From: Mucilaginibacter sp. L196
GTDB taxonomy: Bacteria; Bacteroidota; Bacteroidia; Sphingobacteriales; Sphingobacteriaceae
DNA length: 64,000 nt
NCBI RefSeq assembly: GCF_009765905.1
Contig: NZ_LMUO01000011.1
Location: forward strand, 186,001-250,000
Direction: 5' to 3'
This document shows, one piece after another, positions 51,181 to 61,009 of the stretch; positions within the stretch are counted from its first letter, which is position 1; each line of letters begins with the position of its first letter. The notes below the pieces were generated by a model. That model was not told where the DNA came from. It saw nothing but the letters and a program-made list of their open reading frames with translations, and searched no databases. Both the position numbers and the translations under genes were made by a program.

Positions 51181-52311
51181 TTATTTAACTACTTGTGTGT
51201 ACATGTCGATATATTTTTTAGCAAGACTGGCATAATTAAAATCTGCCGATATTTTTCCCGGCGCATATTCCTTTATACGGATGATCTCTGCTTTTTTATT
51301 CGCTAAATTATTTATTGCTGCACTAACTGACGCTGAATTAGTTTCACAGATCCATCCTAAATGGTTTTGGCGGACATAATCGGCTAATCCAACAGCCCTG
51401 CTAATTAAAACAGGAGTGCCTACGCTAAGGCTTTCAATTACAACGTTACCAAAATTTTCGTCATAAGATGGTAAGACCATCATATCATGTTCATAAAGTA
51501 ATTGATATTTGTTATCGCTTTGAAAACCGATCCAGTTAACATTATTGGCAATGCCGTTATCCAGCGCCTTTTTTTTAAGTTGATTTACATACTCGCTGTT
51601 CCCGTCACCAGCGATGGTTAGCTTATATGGAATGTGAACTGATTTAAGCGCATCCAATAAAATATCAAGTCCTTTTTTTTCTTCGATCCTTGAGAAAAAA
51701 ATAATCCGGAGATGATCAGTTGGTTGATAGCCGCTAAACCTGTTTTTGGTTAGGTTAATGAAATTTGGGATATTAAAAACAATATTACCAGGCAGCATGG
51801 CTTTTAATACGTCATGCTCATTATTTGATGTGGTATGTATAAAGCATTTTTTTAAAAGCGGTTTTCCTAGCCAGGAATGTATCATGCTTTTAATATTGTT
51901 GTTTTTATTATGGAATGAATAATTGCTCAAAGTTCCTCTTGGCGATACTATGACAGGGACTTTACGCATTAAAGCCACCAAACAACCTAATACAGATACC
52001 AGGTTCCACCAGGCATGGATGTGGATCACATCGTAATCGCGCGCAGTTCGCCATAAATGGGTTAAGAGAGATGGCGAAAAATGAGTATGGTCTTTGGTTA
52101 TGCGTTTAAAATACATAACGGTTACTCCATCTACCAAAACAGGTTTGGCAATTTCCACAGGCAACTCGCTTAGCCCATTGGCGGTGGTAGCATATACGGT
52201 TACGTGCTCGCCTGCAATAACCAATTGTTCCGATAACATAGATATGGACATGGTTGGCCCGCCATAAATATATGCCGGCTTGTAGGATGCGCTTAATTGC
52301 AGGATTTTCAA
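51181..52311 (-). CDS. GT4 glycosyltransferase (possibly the exosortase-associated XYAG1 type)
   Basis: A 376-residue GT-B glycosyltransferase: N-terminal SASYKPAYIYGGPTMSISML near 7-26, nucleotide-sugar domain with FFSRIEEKKGLDILLDAL near 205-222 and the E-x7-E-like SYDENFGNVVIESLSVGTPVL segment. It is encoded one base before the GT2-exosortase gene, and I infer that it is the glycosyltransferase commonly paired with XrtY. Sugar and linkage are unknown. Confidence 0.85.
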   Translation of the reverse strand: MKILQLSASYKPAYIYGGPTMSISMLSEQLVIAGEHVTVYATTANGLSELPVEIAKPVLVDGVTVMYFKRITKDHTHFSPSLLTHLWRTARDYDVIHIHAWWNLVSVLGCLVALMRKVPVIVSPRGTLSNYSFHNKNNNIKSMIHSWLGKPLLKKCFIHTTSNNEHDVLKAMLPGNIVFNIPNFINLTKNRFSGYQPTDHLRIIFFSRIEEKKGLDILLDALKSVHIPYKLTIAGDGNSEYVNQLKKKALDNGIANNVNWIGFQSDNKYQLLYEHDMMVLPSYDENFGNVVIESLSVGTPVLISRAVGLADYVRQNHLGWICETNSASVSAAINNLANKKAEIIRIKEYAPGKISADFNYASLAKKYIDMYTQVVK

Positions 52312-53711
52312 ATTTTGGTAAGGATATTTTTCAAGCGCAATATTCTAAATACGATTAGCATAGTTACATAACTCCATACGATAACATTAATAAGAAATTC
52401 AAAGCTCATTCCACGCCAAAAAATCTGGAATAGACCGCTAAACATTAAGGCTGTTCCTAAAATATAACCTCCAAACAGTTCTTCGGCTTTAACATCAATC
52501 AACTGCGCAATAGCGCCGTAAGCAAACATAAAGAATAACACGCCCCAACCGCCATAAGATAAATAAGCATCGACTATAAAGGCGGGCTTAGCTGATACCT
52601 GTTCTCCGCGGTAAACTACACCGGCATCATAAACCCGTTCCATTATCAAATTTTCTGTAATTGGTTTTGATGGCCAAAATATACGAGGTATCACAGCTTC
52701 GGCGGATTGTTGTAAAAGTTTTGTTTTATAGTAAGGGACATTTTCAGGAGTGGATTGTATATACTTAGTAAACATATCTACTTCACTCAACCTGAAAGCG
52801 AGAAATTGCCAGTTATTATCGCTAAAGCCACCTTGATTATTTAGGGTAGCGTCAATAGCCGATTGTGTTGCGTCATCCGTGCTTTCATCACCCGACCACG
52901 CATTCTGCCTGAAGACGCCAACAAAAGTTGGAAGTACGATAAATAACAAAAATAATAGTGGTATAAAAATGGCCGTCACAATTTTTTTGTAATTGGGGTA
53001 TAAGAAAATTCCGAGTACCAGGACGCTAATAATAATGGGCTCTTTATAACCTGAAATAATAGCCTGGTAAAAGTTAAATGCAAACAAAATTATACAGATA
53101 AAGGTATTCCTGACGTTTTTTAATGGTATAGCAAAAGCCAGTGCCAGTGTACCTGAAATGAAGCTTAAAGAGTTTAGTTGGGTGGAAAATTGAGAAAGTC
53201 CCGGAAGGCGAATAAAAACCTCTGATAATGGAAAGCTTATTAAAGCGAACTTTAAAAGCAAACCGGCCAGGATATCTTTTTCATAAGTGTATTTTTGCTT
53301 CTCAGGGTAATTCATGAAAATTAACACACCTGTAGCAAACGCGGCATGACCAAGGCAATAATAGCGTTGGCACTGAGCTGTACGCTCTAACATATCCGGG
53401 TCAACTAAATAATAATTGCTGATCTTATGAAAGTTATCATAGCCGATTACCGAGAAAAAATAAAATATTGATGAGCAACAGGTGTAACCTATGAAAATAA
53501 GCTGCACTAAAAATAAGGGCCGCATCAATTGTTCTGATACAGGCCTGTCGTTAGGTAAAGGTTTTAATTTACCGGTTAGGCAGATATAGAAAATGAAGAA
53601 TGATCCTCCCCAGGCTGTTAAGTAAGATAATTCGGCATTTGACTTAAATAGCACCGCCAAAAACCAGGGAATGAATAATATGATAAATTTTTCTATTGAA
53701 CTATTTCTCAT
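52308..53711 (-). CDS. Wzy-like polysaccharide polymerase
   Basis: A 467-residue protein with about a dozen membrane helices and a large periplasmic loop (about 265-355, including RQNAWSGDESTDDATQSAI and KPAFIVDAYLSYGGWGV). That layout fits O-antigen/exopolysaccharide polymerases, in particular the Wzy-like partner of XrtY. It overlaps the next gene by 4 bases (ATGA) and the previous by 11. Confidence 0.75.
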   Translation of the reverse strand: MRNSSIEKFIILFIPWFLAVLFKSNAELSYLTAWGGSFFIFYICLTGKLKPLPNDRPVSEQLMRPLFLVQLIFIGYTCCSSIFYFFSVIGYDNFHKISNYYLVDPDMLERTAQCQRYYCLGHAAFATGVLIFMNYPEKQKYTYEKDILAGLLLKFALISFPLSEVFIRLPGLSQFSTQLNSLSFISGTLALAFAIPLKNVRNTFICIILFAFNFYQAIISGYKEPIIISVLVLGIFLYPNYKKIVTAIFIPLLFLLFIVLPTFVGVFRQNAWSGDESTDDATQSAIDATLNNQGGFSDNNWQFLAFRLSEVDMFTKYIQSTPENVPYYKTKLLQQSAEAVIPRIFWPSKPITENLIMERVYDAGVVYRGEQVSAKPAFIVDAYLSYGGWGVLFFMFAYGAIAQLIDVKAEELFGGYILGTALMFSGLFQIFWRGMSFEFLINVIVWSYVTMLIVFRILRLKNILTKI

Positions 53712-54855
53712 TTAGTTTTTCTTCAATTGCTCGGGCTTGAGTTTCAAAATCCCATGTACTTATTAAATCTGCGGAATTTTTGCCCATTTTTAAAAGTTCG
53801 GTTTTGCCTTTTTGCACCAAAGCGATTAGCTTTTTGGTTAGATCAGTAATGTTGCCGGCCTCAAATATATCACCATTTTTGCCATGAATAACCAAATCAG
53901 CGGCACAACCCACTTTGTTTGATGTTAAAATTGCTTTGCCGCATGCCATGGCCTCATTTATTGCCAGTCCCCAACTCTCGGAGATGGATGGTAAGCAAAA
54001 TAAATCAGCGGCATGGTAAATAACCGGTATATAAGATTGGTTAACGAGGTCTAAAAAATGCAGCCTCTTTATCTCGTTGGTTTCGGCTTGTTGTCGTAAA
54101 TCCTTCTCATCGGGGCCATTGCCAACTAGCAATAAATGTACATTAGTTTGCTTTATTGCGGAAAAAGCAGTTAACAATGTCTTCAAATTTTTTACCGGCT
54201 CAAATTTACCGGCATACACTATTAATATGTCTTCATCGGTAATTTTCAGCGACTCTCTTAGCTTTTGTACTTCTGAGTTGTGCCCGGCTTTAAAGCGGTC
54301 ATTATCTATGGCATGGGGGGCAAAACTCAGCTGATTTTCTTTTAAGTTAAATTTTTTGAAGTAGGATTTGTTATTACTGCCAACATAAAATGCATGGTCA
54401 ACATGACTATAAACCCATCTCAGGAAAAATGATCTTAATAAACTCTTAAAGTTTTTTTTATCATTCAATAAGGTTGAGTCACCACGAAAATAAATTGGCA
54501 CCTTATTTTTAAAATAGCGGAACGCCTTTAAATGCCCCTGATAAGCCCAGCCATAAATCAATATGGCATCGGGATTATAAATTTTGATTTGTTCGATCAA
54601 TTCGGGATTAACAACTCCTTTAAATCCATGCGACCCCGGGTTTTTAGCGGTATTTTTAACCCATTCATAGGGGTAATCATTCAGTAGGGAAATATCCCAG
54701 TTTACAGTTTTGTTGAAACCGGGATCGTGTTTCTTTTGTGAACTTTCTCCCCAAGTGTAATAAACCTTAATTTCGATATTTTGCCGTTGATGCAGCAGCT
54801 TAAAAACCGGGGCGTAATATTGTATAGCGTGGGTGGTTATAACGGCTAATTTCAT
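53701..54855 (-). CDS. GT4 glycosyltransferase
   Basis: A 384-residue GT-B enzyme: TTHAIQYYAPVFKLL near 8-22, VYAGKFEPVKNLKTLLTAF near 214-232 and SISESWGLAINEAMACGKAIL near 300-320 containing the conserved glutamates. Cytosolic, with one of the sugars of the exopolysaccharide repeat as probable product. It overlaps both neighbours, so it is in the same operon. Confidence 0.86.
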   Translation of the reverse strand: MKLAVITTHAIQYYAPVFKLLHQRQNIEIKVYYTWGESSQKKHDPGFNKTVNWDISLLNDYPYEWVKNTAKNPGSHGFKGVVNPELIEQIKIYNPDAILIYGWAYQGHLKAFRYFKNKVPIYFRGDSTLLNDKKNFKSLLRSFFLRWVYSHVDHAFYVGSNNKSYFKKFNLKENQLSFAPHAIDNDRFKAGHNSEVQKLRESLKITDEDILIVYAGKFEPVKNLKTLLTAFSAIKQTNVHLLLVGNGPDEKDLRQQAETNEIKRLHFLDLVNQSYIPVIYHAADLFCLPSISESWGLAINEAMACGKAILTSNKVGCAADLVIHGKNGDIFEAGNITDLTKKLIALVQKGKTELLKMGKNSADLISTWDFETQARAIEEKLNEK

Positions 54856-56132
54856 TGAGTAATTACGCTATTAAAAAGTTTACATTGCCTTAGGGCCATG
54901 TTTTCGGCACTATACTTTTTTATAGCGGTTGGGTTATATGTAGTTTGTAATAAGTCTCCATCCGCTATTGCTGAAAAGAATGTGCAAATATTTTCCAATA
55001 CTTCGTTATCACTATTATAGGCGTAAGCAAACGGAGCCTCATATTCTTTAAGTACCTCCAATGCCGGGCTATTTATATGGAACAGTGCTAACAAAGGTTT
55101 GCCGGTTAGTATATACGGATATATTTTAGATGCGGTATAAGCCGGATCGTCAGATCCTGGAATAAATAAGGCATCAGCATGCTGCAATACATTTAGGGTA
55201 TGGTAATAACTTATTCTGTCGGTATATTCAACTACATGATTTTCCAAGCCGTAATGGCGAGCGAGCGGTGCTATTGTTTGTTTGCCATAACCCGCAGGCG
55301 CATAACTGGTACCAATAAAATAAAGGCGGATTTTTTTTGATGCCCCCTGATTAGTATCAATACATTTTTTTAAAGCGGTAAAAGTGATGTTTAATGCCTG
55401 ATGCATATCGGCACCACCACGGCCAACATAAACTATATTTTTAAAACCGGGTTGAAGTATTGATACAAAACCGGATATGTTATCCGAGGCAATCTTTAAA
55501 TCAATATCAAAAGCTCCAAATGGAATAGTTGCAGAAGGGATGTTTTTAATAACCGGATAGCGTTCTTTTAAATCGTCAATATAACTTTCAGAAACGCTGA
55601 TCAGTCCATCTACTTTTTTCAAAGCTATCGGTTCCATATATTTATTTAGCCGGTAGGAGAACCAGTATTTTGCCGGTTGCTCACTTTTTGGCTTGCTCTT
55701 ATAATAATCAGAATGCCAGGGATCCTGCATGTCAATTACATAAGGAATATTAAATTTAGTTTTCCAGTAAGGGCCTAAAATGGTAATTGGAAATTGCGTA
55801 GTACTGAAATAGATAAGGTCGTATTTCTTTTCTTTTAATAGTTTGTTAACCGTTTTAAGATAACTCCACATTGATCTTAAGGCAAGGCTGCCTAAGCCTA
55901 CTTTTGCTGTTATTTTTTTACTAAGCGCATTAACCTTATAAATAGTTACATCTGCGGGGATTGAAAGCAGCAGAAGATCATCCTTTACCATTTCAGAATA
56001 TTGCTCATCAACCACTACCACATCAGCTTGCCAACCGTTTTGTTTAAAATAGGGCAGGCTCATCCTGATGCGCTGCATATCTGCCGCGTTTGAAGGTGGA
56101 AAATAGGGCGAAATGATGAGTATGCGTTTCAA
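54852..56132 (-). CDS. GT4-like glycosyltransferase (intact copy)
   Basis: A 426-residue glycosyltransferase. N-terminal ISPYFPPSNAADMQRIRMSL (8-27), DMQDPWHSDYYK near 145, NIVYVGRGGADMHQ near 230-243 and a C-terminal TASKIYPYILTGKPLLALF segment with the acceptor/donor lysine. A truncated paralogue lies at 57181-57579 next to a duplicated acyltransferase gene, so this copy is the surviving full-length member. Its stop overlaps the next ATG. Confidence 0.82.
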   Translation of the reverse strand: MKRILIISPYFPPSNAADMQRIRMSLPYFKQNGWQADVVVVDEQYSEMVKDDLLLLSIPADVTIYKVNALSKKITAKVGLGSLALRSMWSYLKTVNKLLKEKKYDLIYFSTTQFPITILGPYWKTKFNIPYVIDMQDPWHSDYYKSKPKSEQPAKYWFSYRLNKYMEPIALKKVDGLISVSESYIDDLKERYPVIKNIPSATIPFGAFDIDLKIASDNISGFVSILQPGFKNIVYVGRGGADMHQALNITFTALKKCIDTNQGASKKIRLYFIGTSYAPAGYGKQTIAPLARHYGLENHVVEYTDRISYYHTLNVLQHADALFIPGSDDPAYTASKIYPYILTGKPLLALFHINSPALEVLKEYEAPFAYAYNSDNEVLENICTFFSAIADGDLLQTTYNPTAIKKYSAENMALRQCKLFNSVITQ

Positions 56133-56138
56133 GTTAAA

Positions 56139-57152
56139 TTAAGCTACTTTTTTGCTGGCCCATACCGCGAATAAATGTGCAGGGCGCTCTACCAATAAAT
56201 AAAACACGTATGATATAATTATAGTTAATATGATGAAGATAGGATAGGTGAGCATGTTTACCGGTATTAGCAACACCAGTAAAGCATAAATTATAGGATG
56301 ACACAGATATAAAGAGTATGAGAACTTGCCCATGTGTTCAAATATTATGTATGGTTTACGTGTTTTAAAATATACAATTTCGGCCTGCAGCCACTTGTAT
56401 AAGGCAATCGCAAAAATATTCATGGATAGAATATAGCTTAGGTGCAGGTGAAACTTAGCGAAACCTAAAATGCAACTAACTAAAAATATTGCGATACGGT
56501 AGATAGCAACTTTGCCAAAAGAAACCTGTTTAAAATTGTCAATATGCTCGGCCAGTACAACTCCTAAAAGCCAAACTGGTAAACCAACTATCCATGTTAA
56601 GCTGAAGCCAAACTGCCAGTAATAACCCTGCATCATATGATTAGATTGTTTGTAAAACGCCACTAACTCGTGAAATGCTAATGTGCAGATCATAATTGCT
56701 GAAATAATAAAGGCGGCTATAAATTTTTGTTTCCAACTGCCTGGGATTTTTGCCAGTAATGGGTATAACGCATAATAAGCCAGTTCGCATATCAAACTCC
56801 AAATCACTAATTGATCAGGATGGTTGAATTTAATTCCCGCGAAAAATATAACGATCAGCGGAATTAGAATCCTTGAAAATCTCCTGATCCAAAATTTCTT
56901 CAAATCGATGGTTTTATTCTTGTTGGGGTAGTGAATTACGAATCCGGATATAATAAAAAAGGCTATTACCGCGGCCGTACCATTAAAGGCATTAGCCAAT
57001 AGGGCGCCAAATAATTGTACAGCATGGGACCCCGATTTTTTACAGTGATCAGCAATCGGGTCATCAAAATGTGATAGCATAACAATAAGCGCCAGGATAA
57101 ACCTGATGCTATCTACACCTTTAAACCATTTGCTATTATCGGGTTTGCTCAT
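56139..57152 (-). CDS. Membrane O-acyltransferase (acyltransferase 3 family), copy A
   Basis: A 337-residue protein with about ten membrane helices. Family signatures: GVDSIRFILALIVMLSHF at 12-29, AAVIAFFIISGFVIHYPNK near 60-78 and RRFSRILIPL. It likely adds an acyl group to a sugar of the polysaccharide. It is clearly paralogous to the gene at 57600-58592, sharing most motifs in register. Confidence 0.87.
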   Translation of the reverse strand: MSKPDNSKWFKGVDSIRFILALIVMLSHFDDPIADHCKKSGSHAVQLFGALLANAFNGTAAVIAFFIISGFVIHYPNKNKTIDLKKFWIRRFSRILIPLIVIFFAGIKFNHPDQLVIWSLICELAYYALYPLLAKIPGSWKQKFIAAFIISAIMICTLAFHELVAFYKQSNHMMQGYYWQFGFSLTWIVGLPVWLLGVVLAEHIDNFKQVSFGKVAIYRIAIFLVSCILGFAKFHLHLSYILSMNIFAIALYKWLQAEIVYFKTRKPYIIFEHMGKFSYSLYLCHPIIYALLVLLIPVNMLTYPIFIILTIIISYVFYLLVERPAHLFAVWASKKVA

Positions 57153-57579
57153 ATAGTTTGAATAACATTATTAATACAGGTTATAAATTTGGCATTTTCC
57201 TTTTCCAATAAGCCCCTAAAATGGTAACAGGAAATTGTGTAGTACTAAAATAAATGAGATCGTATTTTGTTGCTTTGAGTAATCGGTTTACCGTTTTCAA
57301 ATAATACCACATGGACCGTAAAGCCAAGCGGCCTAAGCCAACTTTAGAGGTAAGCGTTTTACTTAATGCATCAATCTTATAAGTATTCACATCAAATGGA
57401 ATAGATTGAAGCAATAGCTCATCCTTAATCATTTCTGAATATTTATCATCCACCATTACCACATCTGCAGCCCAGTCAAATTGTTTAAAATAGGGTAGGC
57501 TCATGCGGATTCGCCGCATATCCGCGGCGTTTGATGGCGCGAAATAAGGGGAAATGATCAATAAGCGGTTATTTCTCAC
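57153..57579 (-). pseudogene. Internally deleted glycosyltransferase remnant
   Basis: A 132-residue frame starting MRNNRLLIISPYFAPSNAAD at 57579 matches the first 130 residues of the 426-residue glycosyltransferase at 54852-56132 almost position for position, then stops (57181-57183). The next 28 bases to 57153, read in another phase, give C-I-N-N-V-I-Q-T-I and a stop that overlaps the next ATG, resembling the C-K-L-F-N-S-V-I-T-Q end of the intact copy. About 285 codons appear deleted. The catalytic C-terminal half is absent, so no glycosyltransferase activity is expected. Confidence 0.8.
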
Positions 57580-57599
57580 TTATATGGGGGTAAGTTTTG

Positions 57600-58592
57600 T
57601 TAAAATCTGCGGGCAAACTTATGAGTGGGTTTTTCAACTGCAAGGTAAAAGCAATAGGATAATACAATACAGATCAATAAATAAATGGGGTAAGTTATAG
57701 CGTTATAACTTAATACAGGCAATAATGCAAAGTAGATAATAGGATGACAGATGTATAATGAATACGAAAACTTACCCATTTTTTCTAAAACTGCATTTGG
57801 TTGTCTTGTTTTATAATAAATTATTTCCGACCGGATCCATAGATACAAAACGAGAGCAATTATATTCATGGATAATATATAACTAGTGTGATAGAACAGT
57901 TTTAACACATTGCCGGCAAATCCAAGCAGTACAACGCTTACTCTTAACACAATAACCTGTACATAACTTGTGTTTTTTAATCTATCAATATTCTCAGCAA
58001 TAAGTACCCCTAACAACCAGCATGGCAGGCCGACAATCCATGTTAAAAATATACCCAACTGCCAGTAGTAACCGTGATAATTAATATTATTTTGATTTAT
58101 AAATGCTTTAACATCATTATGCGCACCAACTAATATGAATATTATTGCTATTGTATAGGATATTAAGAACTTTTTCGTCCAACTGATATCAATTTTTAAA
58201 AGGAAAGGATAAATGCCATAATAGATCAATTCGCAGGCAAGGCTCCACACTAATCTTTCAGGATGCTGGAAAATACCAATAATAGATATAGCTATTAACG
58301 GCAATAAAATTCTTAGGATTCGCCTTATCCAAAACTCTTTTAAATCAGGTATGCCATTTTTATTTGGATAATGAATAACAAACCCTGATATAATAAAAAA
58401 GGCAATTACTGCTTCAGTGCCATCATATACATTGCCAACAAAAAAGCCAATAGCCTGCAATAGCTTATTTGATGAATTAATTAACAGCGTAGAATAAACA
58501 TTATCAAAGTGTGATAATAAAACTATAAAAGCTAATATAAACCTTAAGCTATCTACCCCACCAAACCATTTATGTCGCTTAATCCCAGTCAT
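57600..58592 (-). CDS. Membrane O-acyltransferase (acyltransferase 3 family), copy B
   Basis: A 330-residue paralogue of the 56139-57152 gene: GVDSLRFILAFIVLLSHFDN at 12-31, AVIAFFIISGFVIHYPNKNG, TWIVGLPCWLLGVLIAENID and MGKFSYSLYICHPIIYF all align. About ten membrane helices. Together with the glycosyltransferase remnant it forms a tandem duplicate of the acyltransferase-glycosyltransferase pair. Divergence suggests a different acceptor or acyl group. Confidence 0.87.
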   Translation of the reverse strand: MTGIKRHKWFGGVDSLRFILAFIVLLSHFDNVYSTLLINSSNKLLQAIGFFVGNVYDGTEAVIAFFIISGFVIHYPNKNGIPDLKEFWIRRILRILLPLIAISIIGIFQHPERLVWSLACELIYYGIYPFLLKIDISWTKKFLISYTIAIIFILVGAHNDVKAFINQNNINYHGYYWQLGIFLTWIVGLPCWLLGVLIAENIDRLKNTSYVQVIVLRVSVVLLGFAGNVLKLFYHTSYILSMNIIALVLYLWIRSEIIYYKTRQPNAVLEKMGKFSYSLYICHPIIYFALLPVLSYNAITYPIYLLICIVLSYCFYLAVEKPTHKFARRF

Positions 58593-58595
58593 TAA

Positions 58596-59780
58596 TTATA
58601 ACATTGGAAGGTTTTTGTATTCATTTTCCCAGTTTAAATCGGTTTGCCCCAATTTAAAATTGGCTTGTTTGGTTTGGTAAAGCATTTCCCTGTCGCTATT
58701 GTATATGGATAAAATATCAGCTAATTCTTCGGCATTATTATAAATACGGCCAACCTGCGGGTATTGATTTACAAAGGCAGCCTGTGCTGTGGTATTGCTG
58801 GCAATCACCGCCAAACCACTTTGCACATAAGTAAGTATTTTATTGCTAAGCGCGATGCTGTTATTTAAGCAGAAACCGGTTTCGGAGGCAAAGCCGATGT
58901 CAAATTGCCCGGCAATATTGAACAGTTCTTCTGAATAGACAGGATTGTGAAAATGCAAAGTGCAGTTTGATTCTTGTTTAAGGAGGGTGGTCAGATGGCT
59001 TTTATACTCGTCACTTGAGAAACCTAATAAATGCAGATCAGATTCAATATTACTGATATTTATCCCCTCGATAATGATTTCCAGCCCGCGATTGGATCCG
59101 ATAGTTTGTGAAAACCAAAATAACTGTAAAGGACCGGCAATATTGTTTATGATTTTGTATGAAACGGTTTTAGGGAATACGTTTAAGATAGTTATAACCT
59201 TACGATTAAATAAAGCAGAATACCGGTCAGTAATTTGAGGGCTTGAGGCCGTCATATAATCCAGTTGCGGAATACATTTCTCCTCAATTGCAGTTTTTAA
59301 TCTTACATCCGGATCATTGACATTATCGCTAACCTCGTTGCGGTGAAAATCTTCGGCATCAAAGCCACATTTGGCTTTTGTTTCTTTTGCGGCGATAACT
59401 GCAATGGGCAATGCGCCAAGGTTATGGGCAATGTATAGATCAGCCTTGTGGTTTATAGCTTTTTTTAACTGCCACAGGTAATTTCGGTTTATTTTGATGT
59501 TGATATTGCTGCTGAAAGCATGTACGAGTTTACTTAACAAGCGACTGGTTTTTGATGGAAGATTATAGCCAGTCCAGTTAAGAGAGTCATAAGTCCAGCC
59601 AGGGTTTTGGCTTAGAATATGACGGTCATGATCGATTAAATATGGCACATATTGGGTAAATATGATATGCACTTTGTAACCAGCCCTAAACAGCGCCATT
59701 GCTTCTTTAACCAAACGCGGGTTTGATGCAATGTGCCCGGGAGTAATTAAACAGACAGTTTTTGTTTGAATTGCTGCCAT
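58596..59780 (-). CDS. GT-B glycosyltransferase
   Basis: A 394-residue glycosyltransferase with an N-terminal LITPGHIASNPRLVKEAMAL motif (11-30), ADLYIAHNLGALPIAVIAA near 112-130, CGFDAEDFHR, and a C-terminal LSNKILTYVQSGLAVIASNT segment. It starts inside the upstream glycosyltransferase gene with a 34-base overlap. Sugar specificity is unknown. Confidence 0.82.
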   Translation of the reverse strand: MAAIQTKTVCLITPGHIASNPRLVKEAMALFRAGYKVHIIFTQYVPYLIDHDRHILSQNPGWTYDSLNWTGYNLPSKTSRLLSKLVHAFSSNINIKINRNYLWQLKKAINHKADLYIAHNLGALPIAVIAAKETKAKCGFDAEDFHRNEVSDNVNDPDVRLKTAIEEKCIPQLDYMTASSPQITDRYSALFNRKVITILNVFPKTVSYKIINNIAGPLQLFWFSQTIGSNRGLEIIIEGINISNIESDLHLLGFSSDEYKSHLTTLLKQESNCTLHFHNPVYSEELFNIAGQFDIGFASETGFCLNNSIALSNKILTYVQSGLAVIASNTTAQAAFVNQYPQVGRIYNNAEELADILSIYNSDREMLYQTKQANFKLGQTDLNWENEYKNLPML

Positions 59781-61009
59781 TTATTGGATATTGTTTCTGT
59801 TAATTTTTCGCGGTATTGCGGCCATTGCCAGTCGGCGGCTTTTTGTTTGGCCGCATCACCGCATGATGCTACTTGTTGCGGGTTAGCAACGCACCATTGC
59901 ATTTGAGTTGAGAGTTTATCTATATCCCCTGCGGGGATGATCCAGCCATCTTTACCAGGTTCAATAACATCCGGTCCGCAGCAATTTTTAGAGGCGATAA
60001 CCGGAACGCCCTGCGACATTGCTTCTGTGATCACCATACCGAAACCATCGGCAAGTGTTGGGAGAACAAATACATCGGCTTGTTGATAAAGCGCCATTAA
60101 CTCATCGTGCGGAATATTCTCTTTGATGATTACTTTTCCCGGTAAATCTTCGCGCAGGTGTTGTGGTAATTGCATTTTGCCAATGAGCCAAAGTTCTGCT
60201 TCACCAGCTGAAAAATTACAGTTACGCCATGCCTGATACAACAAGTGGGAACCTTTGCGTAGTGACTGATTGCCCGCATACATAAATATCATTGGTTTTT
60301 TACCGATTCCCGTTTTTTGATGTTGTGTAACAGGCGGGAATCCTAAAGGTATAACCGTTATCTTTTGCGGATTGACACCACCGGCAATCAATGTTTTTTT
60401 TGTGAAGGTAGAATTGCAGATGATGAGTGAAGCGAGTGCTAATTCCTTATCCCGGCGGGCATTTCTTTTTTCAGCTTTTTCATTAACCAATAATTCAACA
60501 CTTTCGGTTTGTAACTCAGGATATAAAGCAGTTTGTTGTTTTACAATCGCATCAAAAAAAGCATGATGCTGACTTGGCTGTTCATAAATGCCCAGAATAT
60601 TAAGTTCTTTGGCTTTTTTTAAGGTAGATAATGCCGCATGTTCATAGGTATGAACCGCATTAATATTAGGATTGAGGTTTTTGGCTACCCAATTATCAAA
60701 TCCAAGTTCCGACCACTCCCAAATCCTATCCGCAGCTATGGGGCCTAATTTTCGGGAAGCAATGCTTCTTAACAATTCGGGGATGGGGCGTGAGACGAAT
60801 TTGTCAATTGGCAATTTATGAAATGATCGCCTGTTTATTTCTTTTTCCAGTTGTTTAATTTTCTTCAGGGCAGCAGAAAATCTATTCTCCGGGTGCTCAA
60901 AAAATGAGGTATAGAAGTGATCCAAATAGCCGGCTTCCTGATAAGCCATAACCGTTTGCTTTACATGAGGCGGTACGGAAGGATTGGATACGACTATCTT
61001 CAAACTCAA
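59747..61009 (-). CDS. GT4 glycosyltransferase
   Basis: A 420-residue GT-B enzyme: ICNSTFTKKTLIAGGVNPQK near 195-215, MFMYAGNQSLRKGSHLLYQA near 240-260 and PTLADGFGMVITEAMSQGVP near 325-345 with the conserved glutamates. Its start overlaps the stop of the gene at 61006-61929 by 4 bases. It is part of the exopolysaccharide operon. Confidence 0.87.
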   Translation of the reverse strand: MSLKIVVSNPSVPPHVKQTVMAYQEAGYLDHFYTSFFEHPENRFSAALKKIKQLEKEINRRSFHKLPIDKFVSRPIPELLRSIASRKLGPIAADRIWEWSELGFDNWVAKNLNPNINAVHTYEHAALSTLKKAKELNILGIYEQPSQHHAFFDAIVKQQTALYPELQTESVELLVNEKAEKRNARRDKELALASLIICNSTFTKKTLIAGGVNPQKITVIPLGFPPVTQHQKTGIGKKPMIFMYAGNQSLRKGSHLLYQAWRNCNFSAGEAELWLIGKMQLPQHLREDLPGKVIIKENIPHDELMALYQQADVFVLPTLADGFGMVITEAMSQGVPVIASKNCCGPDVIEPGKDGWIIPAGDIDKLSTQMQWCVANPQQVASCGDAAKQKAADWQWPQYREKLTETISNKWQQFKQKLSV

